Source: Solen grandis
Lineage: Eukaryota; Mollusca; Bivalvia; Adapedonta; Solenidae
NCBI GenBank assembly: GCA_021229015.1
Contig: CM037795.1
Location: forward strand, 13,301,193-13,365,192
Reading direction: 5' to 3'
DNA: 64,000 nt
Both the position numbers and the translations under genes were made by a program. Positions 46,351 to 58,522 of this stretch are shown in pieces (position 1 is the stretch's first letter; each line of letters begins with the position of its first letter). A model generated the notes under the pieces. The model was not told where the DNA came from, searched no databases, and was given only the letters and a program-made list of their open reading frames with translations.

Positions 46351-49300
46351 TCATTGTTTACTCAATTTAGTTTTCCTTAGTTTTAAAGCAGAAGAAATGT
46401 ATCTAGCAAGGCCAAACAAAACATCTTTATCATTAGATTGTAACAAAGCTATTAACTTGAACATAGATGGTCTAGTATATAAATCAAAACTTAGAAATTT
46501 TGTACGCAATGACTTATACATTGGACATATAACAATGAAATGATAAATATCTTCAATATCACTGATGCTGTTACAGATAAGACACACTCTCTCTTCCCTA
46601 GTTATACGATTTCTTGAGAATCTTTCAGTTTGTATTCTTAACTCATGAGCTGATAACCTAATTTTAGTAACAAAATGTCTGAGGTTAGCAGGTAATATAT
46701 CTAAATAAAATTCGTAATCAATTGTTTTCTTAAAATACTTATACTCCTCTAAAACACTACTGTTTTGAATCAAACTATTCCATTCCTGTAAGTAACAATC
46801 TAAAACACGTTGCTTAAAAAATATGGGAAACTGCTTTACATCTATATCACTCACAAAAGCATATGAACAACCGTACGTATCTAGCAGTTTCTTAACACAG
46901 AAAACCCAATTCTTATGACCCAATAAGGAATCGTTAAGACCCGCCCTGTACATGCATGAAACAAGTTTATTTTTTGAGTGCATAACCTTACACCAATATT
47001 TAATTATTTTGTAATAACGATGAATATAAAGGGGATATCTGCCTAATTCTCCGTATACACCAGCTGTTGAAGTACTAGCTCTAACCTTTAATATCCTTTT
47101 ACAAAATCTAAGATGTATCCTTTCTAATTCTTTAGATTTAGAAAAACCTGTCAATTCACAAGAGTAATTTAGAATAGATCCAACAAAAGCATCAATAACT
47201 GACATAAATATTTTGGACTCAGTGGAAGTTTAACACAATTATATAACAACAAATTCATTGCTTTAAGAGCTTTACCAACCAGGTGTTCCGTGTTACAAAG
47301 GAATGAACCCGTATAGTAAAACACAGTTCCTAAATAGTTGAATGCATCAACTACTTCTAGATCAATACCCTTGTAAGTAAATTTTTCATGCGCTAACAGA
47401 CGACCTTTCTTCCTGAAAACCATAACTTTTGTTTTCGAAATATTTACATCTAGACTCCATTTTTTACAATACTGAAATACAAGATCTAAACGTTTTTGAA
47501 GATCATATGGTGAGTCACCGAACAAGGCCATGTCATCTGCAAATAATAAGATAATTATTGCGAGTTCATCAATCGTAATATTAGACTCGGCACCATTTTG
47601 TATAAAAGATTCAATATCATTTAAAAACAGAGATACTAAGATTGGGGATATTACCTCCCCTTGCCTCAAGCCAATTGAACAAGAAAAAAATCAGAAAATG
47701 TATTACAATGCTTTACACATGACTTGACATCCTTATACATATGCTTAACTATTCTTAACATTTTCCCTTTAATACCTGCATTAAATAACTTAAGCCAGAG
47801 GCCATTTCTATAGATACCGTCGAAACATTTTTTCATATCAATGAATGCAACATACAAACGTTTATTATTGTTTATATAGCGTTGAACAATAGAATATAAA
47901 ACAAACATAGGTCCTTTTTTAAAACCAAACTGAGAATCAGATATGCGTGAACTTTTTTCACAAAACTTTTCAATTCGTGTATTTAATATAGTGGTGAATA
48001 ATTTAGACAAAACACTCAATAACGTAATACCTCGATAATTATTAACATTTTATTATTCTTACCATGTAATTTCACAGCTATTAGCTTTTTAACCATCACA
48101 TAAATGCAGTGCGATAATATCGACACTTTCAATAAAATACTCATTTAATAAACAATCATTACCATGTGATTTCCCAGCTTTTAGCTTTTTAACAGCTTTC
48201 TGAATTTCACACAAAGTTATCTTAGAATTTAAAATGACATCATCATCATTACTTTCATCGCCACAGTAAACATCGTTAAAATCATATGTATTACAAAATA
48301 TCTCAGCCTCCACGTTTTCATTTCTATAAATATCATTTTCTAAATTAGAAAAATAACCATAAAAATCGGACACATGTATATTGACAGAAGTTTTATTCTT
48401 ATTCTTCTTATTGAAAAAGGCCCAGAACTGTTTGGGATTACTGTTCTTTAACTTTTCAATTTCCCTCAACTTTTTATCTCGACAGGCCCTTTTTTTCTTA
48501 CAAATAATACTTTTATAATCTTGCTTGCAAGTACAAAAATAACTTCTATTACGCTCTGTTTTGTTTGTATAAAACAGTTTCAAAGCTTTCTTATAACGAC
48601 TATGGTAATAATGACATTCGCTATCAAACCAATCAGCGTGTTTAACGTAAGGTGTATCCTCAAATGAAGCATGATGCGTAGTGACAGAACGTTTAAAAAA
48701 CAATGGATCCGCCGTATCTCTTATAATTGTTGTAAAATCAGTAACTAACTTATTTATTGAGTCTTTGCTACTTATATCAATATTTTCTGTTACGTTATTA
48801 AACAAATGCAATTTAGAAATAAGTGATAAACGAAAATCATCCCGATGATGGGGATTCCATTTAAACCCTTCGCTTTCATTAACGATGTTATCATAAAGGG
48901 GCGCCGGGCATCGCAATGAAAACATGAGTGGACAATGGTCACTATATTCATTCATCTGGCCAACTGCAAAGCGTGAAATATATGAAAAAGTACTGGTACC
49001 CGTCAAAACATAATCAATGACAGACGCACCTTGTTTAGAAATAAACGTATAATTTCCCACGGCATGGTCCTCCCCCAATCTCCCATTCACTATTTTAAGG
49101 CCTGAGGCTTTACACAAATCTAGTAGACGGACACCGTAATTATTACATGTAGTATCAAGTGAGGCCCTCGACAGGTTCAAATCTGGAGTATAATCATCAT
49201 CATCAAGGTTTATGTTAATAGAATCATAAACAATAAAATCTCGTCTTATCCCAACCCTACTATTAAAATCGCCACACATAAATACAGAACCCAAGTTACT

Positions 49301-49750
49301 ATAATGCACCACATCTGATTCGATTTCATCAAAAAGATCTACGTTAATATAATTATACGCTGGCGAGTTCTCTCCCCATAAATACAAACCACAAACATAT
49401 ATATCTTCTTCCAAACTGAAAAGTGTATGATCTAACCTTAACCATATAACAGTATCGTAAGAGTTCTTAACCACTTCTATACCATCTTTGATACACTCCC
49501 TGTAATAAAGAGCTACACCACCACTATTACGCTTTGCATTTCTATGTTGAAAATTTCTAAAATAATTATGAGATACATATCCCATCAAATCAATATTAGA
49601 ACATTTTGAAGACCATGTTTCAAACAAAAAAATAATATCATGTTTACATAAAATATCAACAAACCCCCCACTGTCTCTTTTGTCGTTACTAAGACCTTGC
49701 ACGTTCCACGAGAGCACACTTACTTCACTAAGTTCATTCTCGGCTATCTC
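46351..49750 (-). pseudogene. LINE A ORF2: endonuclease and reverse transcriptase, broken
   Basis: Endonuclease residues all appear: LSWNVQGL (Asn), FLFETW (Glu), SGGVALYY, FMCGDFNSR (Asp/Asn), SVIDYVLTG and SDHCPL (His). RT: motif A FIDMKKCFD, motif B LRQGEVISPILVSLFLNDI, motif C LLFADDMALF. The C-terminus has a zinc knuckle, CLICNSISDIEDIYHFIVIC. Breaks: rearranged segment at 48020-48180 that removes the start of RT, a T-run frameshift near 47685, and an A-run frameshift near 47208. The first in-frame Met lies about 50 residues in, past the catalytic Asn and Glu. Confidence 0.9.
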
Positions 49751-49957
49751 CTATGGCCTCACTGCATGACCGTCAATGTATAGCGTATCATATGCGATCC
49801 ACGCCGTCTTCCCCTCGTCTCTTGCTGCTTTCATCCTCGGATACAGTTTACGTCTTTTATCCACCACTTCCTTCGGAAACTGCTCAGTAACAAAGAAGTT
49901 CGTACCTTGGAGCTGCTTCCATTGTTTCCGCACGAATTCCTTCTGCTTGTACTCATG
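49751..49957 (-). pseudogene. LINE A ORF1, C-terminal fragment
   Basis: About 68 residues: KQLQGTNFFVTEQFPKEVV, then RRKLYPRMKAARDEGKTAWI and DTLYIDGHAVRP, ending in TAG at 49751-49753. This is the C-terminal domain of L1-type ORF1 proteins (RNA-binding chaperone). The 5' end is lost at the insertion boundary. It is in the same frame as ORF2. Confidence 0.85.
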
Positions 49958-49979
49958 GAACTAGCCTTACGTTAAGTTG
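49958..49979. repeat. Target-site duplication of LINE A, 5' side
   Basis: Identical to 45316-45337 over 22 bp. Confidence 0.9.
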
Positions 49980-51180
49980 AAGAATTACTCCTGTAAAAAG
50001 AAAAAAGTAGCGATTCGAGTGTCTGTAATCCACCTAAAGTAGTTCACGCGTAAGTTAGCATGGAAGCGAGTTAGGTTACCCCCAGAGCATTTGTTAACTT
50101 TAAAATAGAAACAAACATTCAAGTATCTAAAATAATCAAGTACCTTGTCCAGTTCTACACTTAAGTAACAGTAGATAGTGTATACAAATCGGGTCCTAGC
50201 GAATGACCTACTTCTGAAGTTCATACAGTCAGGTTCATGACTATCCTAGTCAAAAATTGTATTTTTCTTAATTGTAGAAATAATGTGGAAATGAAATACA
50301 TAAACACACGGTTAGTCATTATATGTTTATTATTGAAAAATAAACGTTTTGAACTTAAAATTTATCAAAACAACAAACGTCATTTATTCTTTCGGTGCCG
50401 TGACGTTAAGTGATCGTAGGTTTGTTTCTGTGTTTTGTGATTTTGTCGAAGTGACATCGAGTCAGGACAAGCCAAACACGGAGTTGCAAGAATCAATAGA
50501 TTAATGTGTACTTGTTTGGTGTACTTCCATGTCTTAGCGAGCTTGCGCCATAAATAGATTTCTCATATTTCACTCTCATATGATCAAGAATTGTTGTATA
50601 AAAGTGTCTTTTTTATCATTCAGATCAAACAAATTAAATACTTCATAGCTCTTTTTTTGGCCCGAACACAACATAAAATATCCTAACTGAATCAATTTCA
50701 TGATATTGTAGCGTGAGCTCCCTACTGCAGGAATGTTTCTTTTTCTCTGTCTACCTATCTCTTTCTCCCTATCTCTCTCTCCACACTCTGTCAGGATTTG
50801 TGTTGTGGTTGTCGAGAATGGTGATTCAGTTAACATACAGCGGACTTATAAAATACGAGACATCATTAAATACATGTAACTGTTGTATTTTAATTTCGAC
50901 ATGCGGATAACAAGATTTAATAGATACCGTACCTATATATTTTCTACATATACAATATATTTTCCCTTAACTTGATAAATATGTATTCCCTTATATAATG
51001 TTAAAGTTATTTATATTGAGTTCCAATTGTATATTCAAATACTCTTGATAGATATATATTCTTTTATAAAGTTAATGTATATTTACATTGCTGCGGGCGG
51101 CGTTCTTTCTGGTTTTCTTACGTTTGACAAATTTTGGATGTTTTGGTCCGAAATGGAAAGCTGTCAAACTGCCTTGCGTT
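49980..51180. other. Non-coding stretch
   Basis: No gene recognised. A CT-rich run at 50745-50790 and AT-rich DNA around 50940-51070. Confidence 0.4.
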
Positions 51181-51248
51181 CCCTTATTTATACTTTCGCG
51201 CGCCGGGATACTTTGTAATGATGTCACACTGAGTCATCTGCCCTCTAG

Positions 51249-51399
51249 CCAATCAGAGTAGGGAATTCCCATAATCGGGGATCCTCCACCAATCAGATGC
51301 CGTGCGGAGAAATCCGTAAAATGGGTACTTCCGCCATATAAAAGTGCGGAAATCCTAACACATCCACTTCTGCGCATCCCACAAGTATAAATTAATATG
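51249..51399 (+). promoter_or_regulatory. Putative Pol II promoter: two CCAAT boxes, kappaB palindrome, TATA box
   Basis: CCAAT at 51249-51253 and 51289-51293, each in the stronger context CCAATCAG. A perfect kappaB palindrome GGGAATTCCC lies at 51261-51270. TATAAAAG lies at 51337-51344. An ATG at 51397-51399 follows 60 bp later but opens only 15 codons. Spacing is textbook for a plus-strand promoter. The transcript is unknown: a non-coding RNA, or a gene whose coding exons lie beyond a long intron. Confidence 0.5.
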
Positions 51400-51459
51400 A
51401 AGCATCACAATTACCCTAACAAAGTATTTCCATACCAAAACTAGCGTAAGGTTCATATA

Positions 51460-52230
51460 GTTTTTAACTTATCTGCAGGTTAAAATAGAGAAATAGTTCC
51501 TGGAACATAGGATGCCGCAGAATAAACAAGTGACACTTCCGTGTGTCATGTAAACAAAGTAATGAAACTCGTACAATAAACTGTTTGTTGTATATTTGAA
51601 ACATGTTAACATACTGAAATTGAATTAAAGTACTTTGTCTTTGCCATGGCAGTTATTGCCATACTATATTAAGTTATATTCTTGAAGAAAGGGGATTAGT
51701 AATGCAATTTCGCTACCGATGAGATTTAAATACAGGTAAGAAAATCTCGCATTTGAATATTAATGCACTACAACACATATTTTAATTATGAGAATATAAA
51801 CAGGTAGAAGAACCTTTTACATTACAATATGTACTCATGTTCCTCACAGAAGGTTCAGTTTGCTGTTCAGTCAAGTCAATGAAATCAAAGCGCTTGTACT
51901 TTTTACTGTTTATTTCCGTGTGAACCTTTGAGAATTGCTTTCATTGATTTTTCAATGGCTAGGAATTTTTTCATGGAGAATAAAATATGTTTGGAATTAT
52001 GAAATTATTTAGTAAGAAGTGTTAAACCACTAACAACGCAAGGTGAAATAAATTAGTGAGAATAGGTTGCATTACACGTGCATCTAGGTGTTTGTTGATT
52101 ATTTTTAGTCATGGCTACCAAATCTGACTGTTGGCACAAAATGTAATTTATATACTTACATATTTAGTTTTTTAGTTGCTGTTGTTGTTTTTAAGTTTCA
52201 TTCTAATCTCGCCTGATAAACATGTTTTAC
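51460..52230. other. Non-coding stretch downstream of the putative promoter
   Basis: No open frame with domain content. Possible splice sites are present (such as CAGGTTAAAA at 51476 and CAGGTAAG at 51733), but I cannot build an exon. Confidence 0.4.
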
Positions 52231-52234
52231 GATA

Positions 52235-52512
52235 TCTATCATAAGTCTCAGGCTAGAACCGGCGAGGTGCATAATTTTTCCGTTACCATAGCAACCAAAA
52301 TTTTGGTCCGAGAAAAAAAGTAACGTGCAGAATCTTCATACTGCAATCTATCCATATACCAAGTTTCATAATATCATCTTAAACGGTTTTTAAGTTATCG
52401 TGGGATCCAGATTTCCGGATATCCGGACGGACAGACAGACGGACAAACAGACAGGCAGACGGAGGGCAAACTTATAGTCTCCACCGGTGTAAACACCGGT
52501 AGAGGTCTAATA
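52235..52512 (+). repeat. Dispersed repeat with (GGACAGAC)n segment and terminal hairpin
   Basis: Begins near CTCAGGCTAGAACCGGCGAG and contains CCATATACCAAGTTTCATAA, GTTTTTAAGTTATCGTGGG and a run of GGACAGACAGACGGAC. It ends with the inverted repeat CACCGGTG/CACCGGT. This layout matches a repeat I know as common in marine invertebrate genomes. Family not named. Confidence 0.6.
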
Positions 52513-52987
52513 ATGCATGTCAATTTTCTGTTGTTAATCAAAGCACAATAGGCTAACCCTCCTTACCTCTCTGAAAAATATAAATATGTTTAAATTGGGT
52601 ACAAATATATACGGAGAAATAAAAAGATATGGGTGAAAATAAAATGGGGCTTTGCAATGTGTTAGCCTCTTTAATTGTGTCGTATCGAAACAGCGATAAG
52701 TTATGAGTTAAAAGCATTTCATGTGCTTCAATGTAGATAATAGTTATAAATGCCTAGCACAGCACGAATTTGTGAGAATCAGCTTTTGGCTTGAATCTTA
52801 ATAATTTAAGATTTTTTTTTTTACAAATTGAGCAAGTAGTTTGTATGTTAACTCTCAAGATTTTTCAAGATTTTATTTAGAAACATTGCAAAGTCTCACA
52901 TATATGTGAGAAACATAAGCATTACATACTATATACAAACTTGAATATCACGTGGTACAATGGAAAACGGCTAAGTTTCTTCGTAGT

Positions 52988-52991
<4 letters not shown>

Positions 52992-53023
<32 letters not shown>
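52992..53023. repeat. (GA)n microsatellite
   Basis: About 15 GA dinucleotides. Confidence 0.95.
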
Positions 53024-53024
<1 letters not shown>

Positions 53025-53599
53025 CTTGCATATACATTTTAAATATTTACATAAAAATGAGTAACCTTATCTTGTTTTACAATATGAATCATATACAATT
53101 TTTTTTTTTTTTTACATTACTATTCATTTGTTTCAGCAATACCTTTGATCATAATATCGTGTCTTTAATTTGACTTATAATAGACGTCATATCAGTGTGA
53201 AAAAAATGGGTACCCGTATGACTCATGTCTCGTGTCATCAAGGAATCTCGAGTTATATGATATAAATAAGGAATTTTACAAAGCATTTAAGTGAACAAGG
53301 GATACGAGCTTGCTTGTACATATGGTTTGGTTTCTTCTATAGCATTGTTTGCCATGTTACGTATATCATGACAACATTCCTATAGGGTTTTCTGACCAGC
53401 CAGTAAAACATCTGATATTGATAAGGAAATCACAGTAAGTATGCTATTTTGTTTACTTTTTGTTTACTCTTAGCTATCATTGTCCTTGTTCAAATAACAT
53501 ATCATGGTCAATGTTTAATGTTAAATATATAATTAAACAATACATTTATACTCATTTGTAAAGTAAAACGACACACGTTACAATAGTGTCATATAAACA

Positions 53600-55232
53600 C
53601 TTGTCTTATTTGTCTGAACTTTGCTAAAACGAAGAAAGTTCAGTCGAATGCATTGCATATTGTAATGTTAATTACCAAGAAACAAAAAATAACACATTTA
53701 TTTGCCTAAACATTGCGAAAACGAAAGTAGTTTAGTCAAACCATGTGTTGCATTCACATTCATGAAAAGAATATATATATATATATACATATATACACAT
53801 ATACACACACAAATTTTAATGCATGTAATGAAAGGGATAGATACAACGTAACAGAATAAAGTGTGAACACATATATACAAATACATTTCTATATAATCAT
53901 GGTTTTACTCCTGCACATTTAAAAGCCCATCAGAAAGGATTAAATACTTATCATTCTTTCCTCTCTCCATATAAATATATATATTCTCATATATTTACAT
54001 AGTTTCATGCAGATGTACATATATGTATATACACACTCACGTATACATATATACATCACTAATAACGATATATACATATAATTAACTTATAAATATAACT
54101 TCATATACTTACATTTATATATTTATATACACATATATACATATGTTTTCATTTATAACTTCTATTTTAGTAAGAATGAAAAATAGTATCAAATGCATAA
54201 TTGCATATTACTTCTTTCTAAAATGTTTAATTATTATTGAACATAACACACTAAGTTTTTTAAGCGTTTGACTATTTTCAGACTGAAATAATTCTACGAG
54301 TTTCATCATATTTGGGCGCTTACAAACAGTTGCATCCAAATACTTTTTACGATGAGTTTCAAAAATAGGACATGCAAGTAAATAATGATACTCATCTCCT
54401 ATGTCTTGACAGAGTGTACATTTACGTTCATTTCTCGGTATGTTCTGCCAGCGTCCAATTTCAATTGGTAAGTTATGATTTCTGGTTATAAAAGCAACAA
54501 TGTTTTTTGTTTGATAAACTGAGAGTTTGTTAATATAAGGGCTTTGACCAAAAGATGTTTTAATATATTTATATAAATTTCCATCTGTTTTTAGGTTTAA
54601 CTCAGAATACCATTGTTGTATAAATAGATCTCTAAGTTTTTGGCCAGTAGATTTGATAAGCCACTTGCTATTAATGAAGTTTTGACTGTACCAAATACCA
54701 GAATACCCTATAGAACAAAGATATTCTTTAACATTTTCAATCCACTCTGATTTTATTTTATTTTGAATATACATCTGATGGATTAATAATTTTGGGTTTT
54801 TTGAGTCAGTATTTCTTAAATTTTCGATTAATCGTGACCAATATGCTATTACTCTATTTTTGATGCTGACAATTAATGGTGTACATCCAGTTTCACCATA
54901 AACCATATATGATGGTGTTGACTTTTTCAACTTAAATATGTATTTATAATATTTCAGTTGTATTTTTTCTAGCATATCTACATTCCCATAACCCCAAACT
55001 TCGCTCCCATACAAAAGTATAGGTTTAACTGTTTTCTCAAAGAGATCTATCTGTATGTCAATAGGAAGATTTTGAGACTTTATTTTTTTAAGTAAAGAAA
55101 ACATTGCCTTATTTGCTTGTTCAGCTATATGAATTTTAGTTTTATGAAATGATCCTGTCTTACTAAAGTATAGACCTAGGTATTTGTATTCATCTACTTG
55201 TTCTATTAAAGTTTCTCCTATCTTAAACATAT
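53600..55232 (-). mobile_element. LINE C: 5'-truncated copy of the LINE B family
   Basis: Protein from 55230 to 54208 aligns throughout with the C-terminal part of LINE B (for example KPILLYGSEVWGYGN against KPILLYGSEIWGYGN). The 3' UTR includes a TA/CA-rich microsatellite (53775-54125) and a 3' stem-loop at 53706-53735. A second, diverged stem-loop at 53614-53643 suggests a tandem copy of the terminus. Confidence 0.9.
54208..55230 (-). pseudogene. LINE C: C-terminal ORF2 fragment
   Basis: 340 codons without a break, after the RT palm. Ends in a zinc knuckle (CTLCQDIGDEYHYLLACPIF). Lacks endonuclease and RT motifs through 5' truncation, so not functional alone. The uninterrupted frame suggests a fairly recent insertion. 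At the position of the LINE B stop codon it reads KIGETL (GGA). Confidence 0.9.
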
Positions 55233-55452
55233 GAAAAGAGAAGACAATATGTGCCTTAAAACTGATTTCAGATATGCAGACATATGATCACAATTATATT
55301 ATTTTCTCCTGTCGAAATAGAGACAATTTATTGACAGTTTGTAGGACAAGGGGGTATTATTCATATGGAATGGTTTAATTAAAGGATAATTTAATGAATC
55401 CCGAAATCACTTTCGTCCTCAAAACCTTGACCCTCGTTATCTACGATAAAGA

Positions 55453-55836
55453 GTGTGGCCATAATAGGTGATATATCACGTCATTTTAAGCTATCAAAAA
55501 CAGCATAATTTGCTTCGAATCGAAAAGAAAACTGCTGAAATAATTTAGTTTTTCACCAATTCTAGTGGGATAAAGCGCATGCGAAGTTACACTCGGAAAA
55601 TAGTATTAGAGATGTGCTTACCAAACAAGATTTCACCAAGGTTTTCCCATATATTAGAGAAAAAAAACTGTTCAAATGTTCTTTTAATCATCGGGGCCTA
55701 TGTTTAGGGCAAAAATTTCCGCTTCGTATGCGCTATTACCATTAAAATTAATGAAGAAAAAATACTTACAGCAGTTTTTCCCCTCTGAATCACGATAGCT
55801 TAAAATGGCGTAATATACCACGAGATATGGCCACAC
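55453..55836. mobile_element. MITE-like element, copy 2
   Basis: Inverted ends of 43 bp (55453-55495 and 55794-55836) match at 36 of 43; the outer edge is GTGTGGCCAT. 384 bp, non-coding. Shares internal and end blocks with the 15.2-kb element, so both belong to one family. Confidence 0.8.
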
Positions 55837-55839
55837 TGC

Positions 55840-58297
55840 TAAAAGTGCGAATAGATATCTTGGCCGAAACTAGACTTATAAAAGTGTTGCTTTAGATGTG
55901 TGATCATGTTATGTGTGTATGTGTGAATGTATGCATTTATTACGAAACGTTTTCATTACTTTTATATTTCTTTTCTTTTGACGTGGGTAAAACAAATGAT
56001 ACCGTACATATGAATAGCTAAAATGACAAAAAGCATTTCAAGATGTAAATTGAGATTTTTTATTTGATTAATACATAGAAATCATGCGCTCTCGCCAAAT
56101 ATTAAATTTCCTCTCTCATTTGCTCGTCTCCGGTGTAGAGTTTCTTCCTTTTTTTACGATTAACGCAGGTGACAGAATTTATGTACATGTAGTACATCTC
56201 GTATTACCGATCTTAATTAAGACGCTGAAGCAGAATTAATTAATCTGCGGTTTCATGTTAATAGTGCTGACAGTAAATATTAGAATCTGGATACAGTTTC
56301 TCTTTAATGATGATCCTGGCGACCTTTGGTAACTTCCGCCTATCACATGAGGTTTGAGTTTAATTATATACTTAAGCACTTAGAAAACGCACGGTTTGGA
56401 TAATTGTGTTTTACAACGAAAATATACAGTAACATTTCATGGAATCCGTCGTATTTCGTTTTTGTGTAATATATATATTGCAGGCGTGCGTTTTCAAAAT
56501 ACATAAGCAAGCTTACACACGTATAAATATTCATCAAATTCAAGGTTCGATGCAATATTAAGATATGGTATCCCTTTTCATACGCCCGTTTCATTTTGTC
56601 AAATTGTATAATTGTGGCCTTACTCATATAAATTAAACTGTAATCGAAGTTACAATGCGAATTGGATTACATATACATTCTTGGTCGATACAAAGTAGTC
56701 ATTTTCCAATACAGTAGGAGTTCCTGGGAACCACTTTAAGTGCATACACCTTATCAACTTTGCACGAATCTACCTCCGAATTTCAGGAAAAAGACCGCGA
56801 CTAATTACACATTGCTTTTTTTTAATACGCTCAATAAAATGAATATTTCAATCCCTTTTCATTATGTTTTTGTCTGAAATAATTAAATTAAAATTTTTTA
56901 AATTGTTATTTGTACGATATTTCCTTAAAACAATAGAGTAAGAAAATTTGTATTACAGATTTTTAGAAAATCGTATTCAAATTAACTCACCGTATTTTGT
57001 AGGTCACACCGGAAGTTGATTTCATATATTTTTTTCATTTGATGAACCAAAATAAAATACCTGTCATTTGTTTTTCATTGCTAAAAATAAAAACAATATG
57101 TGAAGAAATCAAATTAGTATGTGTTTTACATTTTAACAACTCGGAAGCGGTGCTACAGTAAAGGTTTTTCAGGCTGTGTTGAAAGCCAGCGTTCATTTTT
57201 GGCTAATAAAATCTGCTACATTATCAACGAATCCATCAAAAGATTTGAAAATAAATGTAAAGTACGTTTTCATTAACTAGTTCGTTACAATAAAATGTAT
57301 TATATTGTGAGTTTTATGTATATTTTTTAGTTTTTTGGACTGTCTATCAACTGTCATGATTCTGCTCGCGCCATTTTCATCGCACATGATATTCTTATGA
57401 AATGTCAAAACTAAGAGGTTGTAATGGTTTATTTGAAAGACACCCGTTTTTAAAATATACTTTTTCATCTAAGGAAGAAACGAACATTTTAATGAGACGC
57501 CTTACAAACGATTAAATCGCCAGCACTACCAAACGCATGCAGGCGACAGTGTAAAGATTTGCAAGTTGGAGGATTATGGGATACTTTAAACTCCTTTTAA
57601 GGTATAATTACTGGAATAATTTTGATTTTTCACTAGCTCAATCAATACACAATCAGGTCCGTTCATCTTTTTGTTTTCAACATGAATTTCTAACTTTTAC
57701 TCAGTGACCCCGTGTATTGAAAGAGGGTTGTTTCAAATACGTTATTAACAGTTTATATGAACAAATTCCAGAGAACAGTATTGTAGTCTGCACAAGTCTA
57801 TAAAAATAAAATTAAACAAATAACAAAGTTTTTATATATTTTTTACTAAACTTAAGAGAGAAATAACCAAAAATGAGCTGATCCTAAAAATGTTTCAAGA
57901 CAAGAATGCTTAATATGCAAAGTAGAAAAAAAACAAAAAAACAATGATTTTCATGTAAATTACAAATATCTGCAAAGCACATTTTTATTTATTATCTACA
58001 GTGTTTCTTTGTTTTGGAAAGAGAAAAGACCACAAATTAAATGTACTGTGTTTATCTTAAAATTTTAAATTGTAGTCTGTGCTTGACAGGAATAGTAATT
58101 CAAATAAACACACAGCACACATGACAGTTGTGTTGTGTTGAAAAAAAGAATGTCAGTGAAGGATAATGTTTGAAAAAGAATAATGAGAATATTAAACTAT
58201 TTTGATGGTATTTCACCTCATGTAAAGTTGTAATTGGTAATTAAGCTGTTTGGGTTTTGGTTTATATTTCTGTTAAATATTTGCACTGAAGTTTTGA
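55840..58297. other. AT-rich non-coding stretch
   Basis: 2.4 kb without a recognised gene or repeat; open frames are short and lack domain content. Confidence 0.5.
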
Positions 58298-58298
58298 G

Positions 58299-58522
58299 CA
58301 TGTTATAACTTATTCGTACTAATTATCACAATTACTTCTTTTCAGATTGCAGAAAACAGACATAGTTGTAGCACAGAAACTTTACCAAAAGAAGCGTGTA
58401 TGGAAATCCAGACGTCCCCAATGATAACATTACCCCCCACAGAAAAAGATCATGACCAGGCATCAGTGAAAGCACGTGAAGCTTCGGGAGGGATACCGTT
58501 GAATAGCGGGAAATGTGACTAG
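58299..58522 (+). pseudogene. LINE B upstream open frame ending in UAG (possible ORF1 end)
   Basis: About 74 codons open in the same frame as ORF2, ending GIPLNSGKCD and TAG at 58520-58522. Composition is polar (ASVKAREASGGIPLN), unlike the folded ORF1 end seen in LINE A. It may be the tail of ORF1, or partly flanking DNA. Confidence 0.45.

Larger units (their letters stand above)
45338..49957 (-). mobile_element. LINE A: 5'-truncated APE-type non-LTR retrotransposon
   Basis: Bounded by a perfect 22-bp direct repeat. Minus-strand order: end of ORF1, UAG, endonuclease, reverse transcriptase, C-terminal zinc-knuckle region, about 330 bp of 3' UTR, then a 64-bp tandem tail. The 5' break falls inside ORF1. 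ORF2 is broken by two homopolymer frameshifts and one rearrangement, so this copy is inactive. Clade not assigned. Confidence 0.9.

Noticed and set aside
51420..51460. Inverted match to the LINE A target site (CCTTACG near AACTAG)
   Set aside because: Only about 7-10 bp with an internal gap; could be chance.
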